Assembly: GCF_039555335.1 (NCBI RefSeq)
Contig: NC_092646.1
Span: forward strand, 36,267,695-36,331,694
Length of the DNA: 64,000 bases
Source: Amphiura filiformis
Lineage: Eukaryota > Echinodermata > Ophiuroidea > Amphilepidida > Amphiuridae
Direction of reading: 5' to 3'
The notes below the pieces were generated by a model that was not told where the DNA came from, made no database searches, and saw only the letters and a program-made list of their open reading frames with translations. Made by a program: the position numbers and the translations under genes. The stretch's first letter is position 1; every line of letters begins with the position of its first letter. Shown here piece after piece: positions 1 to 10,949 of the stretch.

Positions 1-190
1 CTCGATACTCGAAAATTTCAACTCGATACTCGAAAATTTCAACTCGATACTCGAAAATTGCAACTCGATACTCGAAAATTTCCACTCGATACTCGAAAAT
101 TTCAACTCGATACTCGACAATTGCAACTCGATACTCGAAAATTGCAACTCGAAACTCGATACTCGAACTCGAAACTCGATACTCGAAGAT
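1..190. repeat. CTCGATACTCGAAAATT minisatellite
   Basis: A tandem array with a unit of about 21 bp (CTCGATACTCGAAAATTTCAA) begins at the window edge. The 3' end becomes irregular, with the core CTCGAAACTCGATA. The short frames over it are translations of the repeat. Confidence 0.95.
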
Positions 191-349
191 TAGCAACACA
201 CCAGTCATGTGGGGCTATATATCTGTGTGTGTGTGGCACACTACATGTAAACGCACTGTGAACTTGCACCCAGGGACTAGAGAAGTGTCACTAGGCTGCA
301 TGCAGCATACATGTAAATGAATTGCAATGTATTCAAATATATCATAGAA

Positions 350-420
350 AATATCATCATCATCATCGTTATCATTCTCTTTATCATCATCATTATCATC
401 ATCGTCATAATAATAATAAC
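350..420. repeat. ATC/ATT-rich microsatellite
   Basis: An imperfect run of ATC, ATT and CGT triplets. The Asp-rich minus-strand frame over it is low complexity and not a gene. The flanking 420-830 is AT-rich with nothing recognisable. Confidence 0.85.
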
Positions 421-849
421 AGAAATTCACCTTTAATTCTAAATATCTTTTCAAAATTGTCCCACACAAATGTGCACCCTACAGCCATTACAATTTACTG
501 AGCTGAGATGTACAATGTATGGTCCAGTGTGCATATTTCTCTCTTTCAAGATTGGATTGGAAAGTTCCATGAAAGAACTCTTAGATATTTTGATGTACCG
601 GTAGTCCAAATATTTAATAAAGTTTGCATTTATTTAATTATCAATTATTTCATTAATGATAACAATAATATGATTCTACAAAGTGACAAATAAATCTAAA
701 TAATTTGGTCGATATGTAGGGTATATGACAGATCACAGATTTGACAGCCCCAATTAATTTGTAAAATTGCCAAATATGTAAAGTCAACAAATTTGAGATC
801 TACTTTGACATTTTTAGATAATCATTTCACATTTTACATGGATTTAATT

Positions 850-1005
850 GGACTGGACTCGGACCGGACTCGGCTTCGAGTCCGAGTCCTTTTGTGTCCG
901 AGTCCGAGCCGAGCCGAGTCTTTTGGTGTCCGAGTCCGAGCCAAGTCCGAGTCCAACAAAAGTGGACTCGAGTCGGACTCGAGTCCGAGTCCGGACTCGA
1001 ACGAT
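850..1005. repeat. GAGTCCGAGTCC degenerate self-complementary array
   Basis: About 150 bp built from GAGTCC/GGACTC hexamers. Because GAGTC and GACTC both occur, the block can pair with itself. Four overlapping Ser/Arg-rich frames on both strands are artefacts of the 6-bp period. Confidence 0.9.
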
Positions 1006-1489
1006 ACATCACTGGTTGCAAGCAATATGAAACATTAATGTTTGCCACTCATGTTACTTGCAATGTTTAAACAAAGAGCACGTTTCTATATGGTATCAGT
1101 CACAGTATATGTTTTTGCTTAACACGTGTGCTATGACCCAAAAAATACATCATCTCCAAATACACAGTTCAGTGACCTCGAGGCCTCCATTCAAGAAGAA
1201 AGTTAACCTGTTGTTATAGAAGGACATGCATTTATACCCAATACACTCAGAGGTCAATTTATGAGTGCACAAACATTATAGGGTCAACAAACTGTGTCTT
1301 TATAATCCGAACAACATGTGACATATTTACAGCAAGGGCCCGTGCCAAGGCCAAATCGACTTTTACAATGTTTATTGAAGAGATAAGATATGCATAATCT
1401 CAGTTTGCGAGTAGATAAGAGGTCAAATTTTTCCATGTTAAAAATAGAATTACATGCTAGGCATGTTTGTTCCTCTTTTCGTTGGTGTA

Positions 1490-1491
1490 TT

Positions 1492-1525
<34 letters not shown>

Positions 1526-1556
1526 GTCATCATTATCATCTTTGATTTGATTTGAT

Positions 1557-1598
<42 letters not shown>

Positions 1599-1675
1599 GT
1601 CGTCATCGTCATCATTATCATCATCATCATCGTCGTCGTCGTCGTCGTCATCATCATCATATCATCATCATCACC
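1490..1675. repeat. (ATC)n microsatellite with CGT interruptions
   Basis: Two adjacent ATC/TCA runs, 1490-1535 and 1560-1672, with scattered CGT triplets. They generate a poly-Ser frame that is not a gene. The preceding 1050-1490 shows no recognisable feature. Confidence 0.95.
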
Positions 1676-1890
1676 TGACTACTAGCCACAAACCCATACC
1701 AAGGAAGATAAAATATCAATTTTGCTGCAAGCCCTCAGAGAAAAGTAATATACAAATGTTTAAAATCATGTTTTATTACAACGTATCTAATAGTAATAGG
1801 AATTTGCACACAACCATGACAACTGCTAAATTAAGCTGAAATGAAGAAAATATAGACTATAAAAAGTCTAAAATGAAAATAAATGTTGTT

Positions 1891-2396
1891 TACTGTTGAC
1901 TGTACTTCAAAAATACACTCATCTGCTCTAGGTTCCAGAGTAAAAAATAAGTATAGCTTGTCTGTACGCAGTGCGATAATACTCATACATATAAGGGAGG
2001 CACTTATAAGGAAGAAGAAGAAGTGTTAGTGTTAGATATACCAGCTTTGTTTTCAAGATACTTAAACTCCATTTTACACGATTAACGAAGGAGTGTGGTG
2101 GGAGGTTCTAACCGGTAGCGGATTTAAGGAAAAAGACACTTTCAGCAAAATAACAGCGTTTTTTCTTCGTTTTAAAAATATACTTTAAAATATCCAAAAT
2201 TTTGGTCAAAGTTGAAAAAAAATGCAATTTTCAAGTTGCTGTGGTGGACCGAAAAAAATTGACATGGAAAATCAAATTTGGCGCTTTTCTCAAAAACACT
2301 GATGGATAGAGTGGACAAATTGGTCACTACAGACGAGGACAAACAGCAGGAAGCGAGCCACGTTAAAACTGCACTCAAGGCAACGGCTATAAGTCC
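1891..2396 (+). repeat. Dispersed repeat: SINE 3' half, unknown spacer and Penelope stub; repeated at 55354
   Basis: This stretch is nearly identical to 55354-55864. It starts inside the tail of the tRNA-derived SINE that is more complete at 54766, passes its GAAGAAGAAG end near 2020, and continues through about 270 bp of unidentified sequence into a Penelope coding fragment at about 2296. Sharing one composite across 53 kb means the nested structure was copied after it formed. Confidence 0.8.
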
Positions 2397-2960
2397 TGGA
2401 TGTTCAAAACCCCAAACCAAAGAAAAATGAAAGATCGCAAGGAAACAACTGGACAGTACGAGCGAAAAATCAATGTCCCCTTGCCATACATCACAGGACT
2501 TTCTGAGAAGTTATCCTACATTTTCCGTGACCACGGGGTCAACGCTTATCACAAACGGGTCAATACCATCAGATCCTTTTTGGTACACCCGAAGGCCAAG
2601 ACCCCAAACACCAACAAATGTGGTGTAATTTACAGAATCAGCTGCCCCGAATGTGAGAACACTTATGTTGGCGAGACAAGTAAAACTCTTGGCACCCGGT
2701 TCAAGGAACACACTAGAACCACCACCCCCGAACATCAATCGGTAACCACAAAGCTGATCACAAACACGACATCAGCATGGACTATGTGGAAGTCATCGGC
2801 AGGGAGGTTCGTTTCTGGAACAGAAAGATCAGGTAAGCCATAGAGATAAAGGCACTAAAACCCACACTAAACAGGGATGCCGGATACGACCTGCCCGCCA
2901 TCTACAATGATATGCTGACACTTGACCACCCATCGGGTGGTCATGTGACCGGAGGATTGT
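2296..2960 (+). pseudogene. Penelope-like retroelement, truncated connector plus GIY-YIG fragment
   Basis: Reading from about 2296 gives a conceptual LMDRVDKLVTTDEDK segment, collinear with LMDRKDKVITEEEDK in the larger Penelope element at 28787-30519, so it is the region just after the reverse transcriptase. The open part at 2400-2843 (147 aa) carries GLSEKLSYIFRDHGV, FLVHPKAK and the GIY-YIG core GVIYRISCPECENTYVGETS with GTRFKEH. The catalytic reverse transcriptase is absent and frame changes occur before 2400 and after about 2740. It is a dead 5'-truncated insertion, more diverged than and different in sequence from the 29-kb copy, so it represents another Penelope lineage. The sequence from 2960 to 3320 holds nothing else recognisable apart from the poly-T at 3282-3304. 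Confidence 0.85.
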
Positions 2961-3324
2961 AAACACTACGCTGAATGAAGACGCCGTGATGGTGTCGCAA
3001 GCTACGTCGCTGCTAACCAAGACTCTGAAAAAGGTATTTTTTAAGCATATGTGCCTCTTCTTTTCATTAATACCAGAACAGCACGTACAATCGCTCAGTT
3101 AGATTTTCGGTGCGGGGTAAAAACATTTGGGTCAACAATTTCACGAATTCAGCTGGTACAAATTGGGGTTAATACTTTCAAGATCAACCGCGGCTTAAGT
3201 ACAATTCAGTGCCATTGAATCTTCGCCCATTAGTGCTCTTTGGCGAATTGGTTTTGTTTTTATATTATGTTGTTCTTGTTATTTTTTTTTTTTTTTTTTT
3301 TTTTAAAGCTTAGTGTATACTTAC

Positions 3325-3483
3325 GGCATTCCTGAGTGTTGCATCTTGCTTGCCCGACACTTGATCCCGGGCACTGTCTTTCAGGTGCTTGTCCGTCGTA
3401 GTAGCAAGTCCTGTATCTGTTCTTATATCCACCACCACACGCTGCACTGCACGAACTCCATGGTCCCCACTCGCCCCAGAACG
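3325..3483 (-). CDS. Thrombospondin type-1 repeat exon (partial gene)
   Basis: A 159-bp exon encodes one TSP1 module: WGEWGPWSSCSAACGGGYKN, then YRTCYYDGQ, CPGSS and CNTQEC. Six cysteines and the layered Trp residues (WGEWGPW) fit the TSP1 fold, which acts extracellularly in matrix and receptor proteins. On the minus strand the acceptor is TTTCACTACGGTAG and the donor is TGCC followed by GTAAGTATAC, a near-consensus site. Both introns are phase 1, the usual symmetric arrangement for shuffled TSP1 modules. No adjoining exon is recognisable within several kb, so the rest of the gene probably lies beyond the window edge or across long introns. A poly-T tract (3282-3304) sits just past the donor. 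The domain call is firm; the protein is unknown. Confidence 0.85.
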
Positions 3484-3846
3484 CTACCGTAGTGAAAATA
3501 GGAAACGAGAACACAATAATTACATGCTACCAATCAGAGCCGAATTTACCGTAGGGTCTAGAGGGCAAAAAAAAAAAAAAATAGGAAGCGAAAGTTTGAA
3601 AATAACTCAACTCCTTACAATTGTAGCATTAGATTATCAAATTCATCGTCACCCTGTAAATGACGTACTCTTTTGGCATAGGAATTGACCTTTGCCTGGC
3701 TAATTTTTCTTTAAAATTTATTCTGCAATTTGCGTTAAAATGCCATGTACCCTGCAGCAAAGATTGCCTGGCGTTCTTGAATCAATTTCTTAATTTGGTA
3801 TGTGATCTATTTTTATTGGAAATATGCCGGATATATGAGAATTGAT

Positions 3847-4654
3847 AGTTTGGTTCCGCTCCCTCCACACAAACAGTCTGCAATTGGTAACGAACGAGTT
3901 CGTTTTGATTGGCTAGCACTTTTCCCATGACGTCATCCAGCACGCGTATCTGATTATTCAGTCAGGAGTTCAACCCACTGGCAATCAAGTTCCCGGATAT
4001 ATCGCTTCTGATCAGGTTCTCATAGACTTTGCATTGTCGCCCTCTTAGCTAATCAAAAACGGCGCACAGTGACATCGCCCCGATATCTTCATGGCAGAAA
4101 TCGCCATGGTAGATTGAATCCACCGCCACGCATGGCCATTATACAGTCGCATAATAGGCCGAAGGACATCTGACTAAGGTTACTGACAATAGCCCCGATT
4201 AGCTCGGTGACTAACCTCGCTGTGTGTCAGTCAAGCATGGTATGCCATAGGTCATATTCTTTTAGACAACCTTCACGATTGGCCTATACACTGCGCTATA
4301 TAATTCGGCACATATAAATCAGAATTATTGCGGAATTATTGTCAGTTTTTGACTCAAGACGCAAGCTACTGTCTCAAAGCGCAAGCTAACGACTATCATA
4401 TCTGTTCAAAATATATATTCATGTGCAAGGAACCACATCTGGTTTTTTATACGAAATCATTTACGGGAGATATTCACCATTTTCTACACCGGTATTCAAA
4501 GATTTTCTTCTCATATCAAACTCGTGCATAGCAAATTCACGTGTATCGATCCCGGGTATTTATATACAAAGTAATTATTAGCCAGGCGATGTCGGTGTGC
4601 GGCGTATACGTGGCCATTGGCAGACTGTATGTGTGGAGGGAGCGTAACCAAACT
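3847..4654. mobile_element. Non-autonomous TIR element, about 808 bp
   Basis: Inverted termini of about 41 bp begin AGTTTGGTTCCGCTCCCTCC on the left and match the reverse complement ending at 4654, with a few mismatches. The interior has no coding region. No clear target-site duplication is visible, so the superfamily is undetermined. Confidence 0.7.
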
Positions 4655-4781
4655 GGCTGCGGAGGAGACTAATTGATATTCACCATGGAAAAGCCCTCTT
4701 AGGTTTAAAGCCAGGGGATCAAAAGGGTCCACAAAGTTTGGTTCTCAGAATGTAATTTCATGAACGTTTCTGCAACATTAA

Positions 4782-4970
4782 GGGGGTACTACACCCATTG
4801 CATTTTTTTTTGTGCTTTTTGTGAAGAAATGCGAAAATATAATTGGACAAAGTGGCATGCAAAATGAAGGGCAAATCTTCTCGTTCAATTGGTGGCATCA
4901 GTATCAATGACGCGTACATGCTTCTAATGGTATAAGCCAAAAGTGGTACATCACTGATGTTTTAAATTCA
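4782..4970. mobile_element. End of a TTAA-flanked element (GGGGGTACTACACCC family)
   Basis: TTAA followed by GGGGGTACTACACCC and about 150 bp that matches, inverted, the segment ending at 62398 (shared conceptual blocks around GAAGGGCAAATCTTC and GGTGGCATC). TTAA target sites are typical of piggyBac- and Kolobok-like elements. The opposite end of this copy was not located. The DNA from 4970 to 5440 shows nothing else. Confidence 0.6.
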
Positions 4971-5448
4971 CTTCATTTTGGCAAGCTTACTATCAACGGA
5001 TTTCGTTAAAATTTTGGATATGTGTTGCTAACACATTAGGGAAATAATGTTGATATGTAAAATGGGAATAAGTGGTCCCTGATTTCTTTTATGACTTCAT
5101 GAACTTGGTGCTCCACAACTATCAAAAAACGAACCGGTTAAAATGCTTCTATTTTCAATGTTGAGCTATATTTTGTATTTAGAACTTGCGACACTATTTC
5201 ACTGAAACTTAATTAAGCCATAGGTAACAGGTTACCACAACCACACTACAGCAATGTTGAAAATGATTGTATTTTTTGTCACCTTACCACCATATTAGGT
5301 AGTTTTCCGTAAGCTTCATTTTTGTGATTTTGGTAACTATTTTATATTTATTTGCTCAATCCATCTCAACTAGGCAATCTAAATTGTACTCACCATTTAC
5401 ATCCCAAGGTATTTTAGTATATCCACCTCACACATTTCCATTATTAGG

Positions 5449-6440
5449 CCAATAGTATTAGCTCATATATCATAAAAAGGTTAAAATTTCTCATAACAAG
5501 CTGATTTTTTCAGGATAGGTCCAGGAATATGGATATATTCAAAATGTACTCGAAGGATTTCAATACCTAGATATAAAGCCAAAATACAAGATGGCGTCCA
5601 AAATGACCGCCTAAGAAGTGTTTAAGATGTGTTAATTGGCATTGGAGAAACTTCGAAACTCATGATTTGTAAGCAGACTTATAATGCACATCATCCAAAT
5701 TCACTACCATTATTACCATCATTATTTTACAATATTGATTCAGTGCTTTTGCCATGTGTACAATACAATAGTTACCATTATTTTCTATTTGCCTCCAAAC
5801 TAGCTGAGCTCATGCCAAGATGACTTAAGCCTATGTTCACATCGGTATCCACGTGATGTAATGCAATCAAATGGTATACCTTAAACTTAATCAACTTGCA
5901 CTGTGTCTTCTGCATTAATGTTCTGCAATGTTGGTTCGGTCTCCTCCTCATTGTCCCCAACTAGTACAGGTGCTGTGTGTTGCTGCAAGACTGACCACAG
6001 CATTTGCTGCACATCAATGTACAGAAGAGTCTCAAGTTTCGTGCAGCTGCATGTCATGTTGTTGCATCTTGTTTGCATCCACATGATACCATGTTGAGCA
6101 ATGTGTCTGGTGCAACAGCGAGTTCTGTTTCTACTTGAACAAGAATTCCATCTTGTGATCTCCATCCCCAGTCAGTTGGACTTAGGTTGTTCCCCATCCA
6201 TTCTTGAACCGTGAGGAAAGTGCGGAATGAGTGCAGTTTTGCAGCAGCACAAGTTGGGGGTAAACTCGCGAGCTCAAATGAAGAGCTAAGGGAACTGCGA
6301 CCAACTGCCCGTTTGTATACAGTGTGGCGGTATTCATTCAATGAACCATTGCTAACCCCATACATCTTCAGGATGAAGCTCTCCCTGCTCTCTGTACCTC
6401 ATCATGCATGCTGCTGGCATTTGTAAAGGTATCTAACAAG
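5449..6440 (-). pseudogene. Inverted 3' fragment of the PIN/Cys-rich family gene
   Basis: On the minus strand, 6365-6054 encodes a block with SSLSSSFELASLPPTCAAAK, FLTVQEWMGNNLSPTDWGW and LLNMVSCGCK, which is the C-terminal region of the same protein family found on the plus strand at 6510-7930. Frameshifts interrupt it near 6060, and the downstream DNA (to 5449) continues as the 3' untranslated region. From 5449 to about 6220 the sequence is an inverted copy of about 7600-8890, coding and non-coding parts together, so this is a duplicated gene end and not an independent gene. It keeps residues before FLTVQEW that the plus-strand copy has lost. Confidence 0.75.
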
Positions 6441-6509
6441 TCATATTCGTGTTTCTTGTTCAGGGTTTGCGCTTTCCTCAACGATAAATGGCTGAGACTG
6501 TGTCACAGC

Positions 6510-7930
6510 CTGTAATAGCGTGAAGAGACATCAAAGCAGGTGAAAGCAGAATTGGGAAGCTGTGGGTGCAATACATCAGACAGGTGGCCCTTATTCGGCA
6601 TTTCATTAGAGCTGAAAGAACAGGGAATTGGAAGCTCCACCTCTACTGCATAAGAGAGATGATGCCTCACTTCTACGCTGCAGGGCATCTCCACTATGCC
6701 AAATCTGCAAGGTTGTATTAACAACAGATGGAGTCTTTGGGGAAAAACATGCCCGCAGATGAGTACCAACTGTTCACAGACAAGGGATATTTCACCATCC
6801 GACGTCTAGATTTTTTCTGGTGTGGAAACTTCTCTGACCAAACCATTGAGCAGTTTTTGTTGTGGACTTTGAAGATATCAGGGGGAATGACACATGGTCG
6901 CGGCATCACAGACAGTACATTAACCAAGTGAGTCCACGCACTTTCTCGATGTGCCCCAGATTGTGATGCTTTAGAGCAGTTCACGGGTGTTCATACGGGA
7001 ACATAGGGGATCGTAAAGTTGTTGTTGGTTGGTTGAAGGCACATCCCCCTTTGCTGGGTATGGACTGGATCGTCTGGTATCTGTGTCAACTGGAACTGTA
7101 GCAGATTCATCCGCTAACTGTGATAGAGCGGTGGAAGTTGGCACAAAGTCAGCAATAGAAATAACGGGTATGAAGTTTACAAACATTGCCTTACGCCGAA
7201 ATGACAAGGTTACTATGATTGGAGCAAAGGACAAGATGGTGCGAGTTAGGGGACAACAAGTAGAAGTGAATCCGACTCTATTATTTAATAGAATCACATG
7301 TGTACTGAACAACAGCTCTGAGTTCTTTACGTACGAACTAGGTCCTCAGCCACCTTCTCTCTTTGAAGATGACCTTATGCGTAAACCGCCAAAGAGTTCC
7401 CTGGGCCTTCTGTTGAAATCGTTCACTGAGCATTCCAAGCTGCCAGAGAATTGTCTCTTTGTAGTAGATGGTGGTTACCTACTTCGACATGCCATTTGGC
7501 CACATCTCTCCACCTATGCAGGCATATGTCAGAAGTACACATCACACATGCTAAAGCATTATGGAGCACACCTGATTGTTGTATTTGATGGATATGGCAC
7601 TTTTCTCACGGTTCAAGAATGGATGGGGAACAACCTAAGTCCAACTGACTGGAGATGGAGATCACAAGATGGAATTCTTGTTCCAGTAGAAACAGAACTC
7701 GCTGTTGCACCAGACACATTGCTCAACATGATATCATGTGGATGCAAACAAGATGGCTGCAACAACATGACATGCAGCTGCAAGAAACTTGAGACTCTTC
7801 TGTACATTGATGTGCAGCAAATGCTGTGGTTAGTCTTGCAGCAACACAGCACCTGTACTAGTTGGGGACAATGAGGAGGATACCGAACCAGCATTGAAGA
7901 ACATTAATGCCGAAAACACAGTGCAAGTTG
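6510..7930 (+). pseudogene. Decayed multi-copy gene with PIN-like domain and tesmin-like Cys-rich tail
   Basis: Homology runs from about 6550 (conceptual RAERTGNWKLHLYCIREMMP) through 6728-6930 (GYFTIRRLDFFW and FSDQTIEQFLLWTLK, then GGMTHGRGITDSTLTKW), a frame break near 7000, and a 281-aa frame 7029-7874. That frame has QVEVNPTLLFNRI (about residues 78-90), YELGPQPPSLF, FVVDGG (144-149) and VVFDGYG (184-190), the last two resembling acidic PIN/FEN1-like nuclease strands, then FLTVQEWMGNNLSPTDWRW and a Cys cluster SCGCK...CNNMTCSCKK (236-252). I recognise this as an uncharacterised family, often in many copies in invertebrate genomes and perhaps mobile-element associated; function is unproven. 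The join GYG/TFLTVQ at about 7596 removes the middle of the domain, and the Cys-rich tail runs into a frameshift, so this copy is not functional. Confidence 0.75.
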
Positions 7931-8263
7931 ATCAAGTTTAAGGTGTACCATTTGATTGCATTACATCACGGGGATACCGATGTGAACATAGGCTTAAGCC
8001 ATCTTGGCATGAGCTCAGCTCTTTTGGAGGCAAATAGAAAATAATGGTAACTATTCATCCCTGTTTTTCCGTGGTAACTATTGTATTGTACACATGATAA
8101 AAGAACTGAATCAATATTGTAAAATAATGATGGTAATAATGTTAGTGAATTTGGATGATGTGCATTATAAGTCTGCTTACAAATGAGTTTTTAACTTTCT
8201 CCAATGCCAATTAACACATCTTAAAAACACATGTCTGGTTGAAAACCAATTTTACTTACTAAA

Positions 8264-8795
8264 AAGGCGGCCATTTTGTCCACCATATTGGAATTTGACT
8301 ACTTAGGATCATTTAAACCTCTTGCAAATGTTTTTAAAACATTCCTTGTACCTCAAAACATATATTTAGATGCTTTGTTTGTGATTTTAACATGTCTGGG
8401 GGCAAAGTTATGATAAAAACTGAAAATGGCGGCCATTTTGGACGCCATCTTGGATTTTGGCTACTTAGGATTATTGAAACCTCTTGCAAATATTTTTAAA
8501 ACATTCCTTGTACCTCAAAACATATATTTAGATGCTTTGTTTGTGATTTTAACATGTCTGGGGGCAAAGTTATGATAAAAACTGAAAATGGCGGCCATTT
8601 TGGACGCCATCTTGGATTTTGGCTACTTAGGATTATTGAAACCTCTTGCAAATGTTTTTAAAACATTCCTTGTACCTCAAAACATATATTTAGATGCTTT
8701 GTTTGTGATTTTAACATGTCTGGGGGATAAATTATGATAAAAACTGAAAATGGTGGCCATTTTGGACGCCATCTTGGATTTTGAAGGAAGCACAA
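8264..8795. repeat. 162-bp tandem repeat, about 3.2 copies
   Basis: GGCGGCCATTTTG recurs at 8266, 8428, 8590 and (as GGTGGCC) 8752, exactly 162 bp apart. Each unit contains CTACTTAGGAT, CTTGCAAATGTTTTT, TTCCTTGTACCTC and ACATGTCTGGGGG. The array lies in the 3' flank of the decayed PIN-family gene. The inverted copy of that flank at 5560-5640 has only a remnant, so the array expanded on one side. Confidence 0.9.
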
Positions 8796-9358
8796 GGGGG
8801 ATTTTCGGGGACTTTTGGAATTTGATTCTACACATGTTCCTGGACCTATCCTGAAAAAATCAGCTTGTTATGAGACATTTTGGGGTTATAGCTAATACTA
8901 TTGGCCTATATATATCCAGTAACAGACAAAATATCAAAATTGATGCCTCATTATGACATGTATGATATCACAGACTATCACATGTATTCAAAACTGATGC
9001 CTGAATTTGACCTGAACCAATTGACCTATAACCTGACCTTTGATGACCTTATAGCCTTTTTTAATCTCTTTTCCTAACAACACATTATAGAAGATACATA
9101 CATGGTGTAGTATTAAATTGTCTATGTGGAAGAGATTAGGCCTATTTAATTTATTCAGTGTTATAATCAGTGAGTACATTTCTATAGATAGTATAACAAA
9201 GGATTTAATGTATTCTATTCATGTATTCTACTTGGACATGTTCAATAGAATAAATTATGGTTTGTTATGAAACACACATCTCAGTTACCAGGATACAGTA
9301 AATAAAAAAATATGTAGGGCTAAAATGATTTTCTAAAATGGTTTAAAATCACTTTGTA

Positions 9359-10364
9359 CAGGGTGTCCCAAAAAAAAGAGGCCCCTCGTTGCGCCCTCTT
9401 TTTCTCCTATTTCAGAAAAGTTGATCAAGTATATGTTGGTATGTAAAGAAGCCTTTACCCGTTAGCTTTAATAAACCGAAACATTTATTTCAATCGGCTC
9501 ATAACTTTTGAAGATATGCCCTTTTAAAGAAATGTATCCGTTTTTCACTCTGTCCACGGAGGAGGTTTGGCTACTTCAAAGATTGAAAAGTGTATATACC
9601 ATGCATGAATATAAAACATTCCTCGATGATAACTTTATAAAATAACAACTTTATTTTAGGGAATGGGCTTTACCGATGGGCTTATGGGTTATGGATTTTG
9701 TTAAGTGTCATTAATTTGGGCGAAATTGATGTGGGATGGGACTTCTTTTGCTATACTTGCAATTACTTATGTTTTTCTCGGTTATTTTATGCCTTTTTGT
9801 TTTATTATGTTTCTTACTTTATTGTTTCTTACTTTCTTTTTATTGACAACATAAGTCATTTCTCTTTTTGGAATAAAAGTAGCCCTGAAAAGGGCTGTTT
9901 AGTTTGTCTTTGGTTCTTTTGAAGTGAGTTTACTGTGCTGCTCTGCCCTCTACCTGGTTGCCTCCTTGACAATAACAGATTTCAGCCCTAGTCCTCATTG
10001 CATCAATTGCGTTGCGTATATACCAACCTTGTGCGCCGGATACTTGCGAATATAGCAGTAATACGTTTGCAAAGATCTTGGATTTTGCCACAAACGAAGA
10101 AATCAAGTGGTGTGCATATGTGAGGTCTGGTGATCTTGCAGGCCACCCCACTCTGTTTGCTATCCGTGGACAGAGTGAAAAACGGGTACTTGTCTTTAAA
10201 AGGGTATATCTTCAAAAGTTGTGAGCCGATTGAAATAATTGTTTTGGTTTATTAAAGCTAACGGGTAAAGGCTTCTTTACATACCAACATATACTTGATC
10301 AACTTTTCTGAAATATGAGAAAAAGAGGGCGCAATGAGGGGCCTCTTTTTTTTGGGACACCCTG
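9359..10364 (-). mobile_element. Degenerate Tc1/mariner-type element
   Basis: Inverted termini of about 220 bp begin CAGGGTGTCCCAAAAAAAAG and end CTTTTTTTTGGGACACCCTG, flanked on both sides by TA, the target site of Tc1/mariner transposons. On the minus strand, 10160-9930 preserves the transposase C-terminal signature in pieces: WPARSPDLT in one frame and TPLDFF in another, matching the family pattern W-P-x-R-S-P-D-L-x-P-x-D-F-F. The N-terminal and most of the catalytic domain are missing and several frameshifts are present. The segment between the arms (9560-9930) is AT-rich and unrecognised. Confidence 0.75.
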
Positions 10365-10949
10365 TAGGTAGAGATATTTTATAAGTTTAGAACATGAGAT
10401 GATGAACATATTTATGTAGTTCATAAATTTGCAAGTAAAAAAAGAAGAGGGGTACTGATGAAAATCGGGGTATTATTCCCCTTAAAGTGTTAGCTGTACC
10501 AATATAGCACATAAATAGGTTTGGTGTTTTCCCGAAAATCAATTTCAAAATCCGAGATACAGAGGAGTCTTAAAGTTTAAATGAAGTGTTAAATTTCTTA
10601 CCAGGAAGCTCACAAATTATGTCAAAATCATTTGCATTCCTTTTTTGCCTCGGCTGACAGAAACTTCTTACACTCCCAAAGAAGATGTTCTGCGAATTCT
10701 GAAGAATCTCTCTCGTCTCGGCCAGGGTAGGCACTCGTAGCCAGGATCCGTCCAGTTGTGGCCTTGGCTCCTCATATTCCATCACGTAACCAATGTGGAA
10801 GTTAATTAGACGCCTATCATTAAATCGTTGCGCTAGTCTTCGCAGGCTCTCAGCGGTACTCAGCACATTCAGTGCATGGACTGAAGTATGTTAGTATGTA
10901 GACCATACTGCAGTTATAGTCCGGCTGCAAACACCATATTTTGGGGGTT

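Noticed and set aside
1..190. CRISPR-like direct repeats
   Set aside because: Units are contiguous without unique spacers, and the genome is animal.
827..1048. Overlapping Ser/Arg-rich frames on both strands
   Set aside because: All arise from the GAGTCC hexamer array, whose period of 6 keeps frames open.
1552..1839. Poly-Ser reading frame
   Set aside because: Translation of the ATC/TCA microsatellite.
7613..7894. Minus-strand frame opposite the PIN-family tail
   Set aside because: Shadow of the plus-strand coding sequence.
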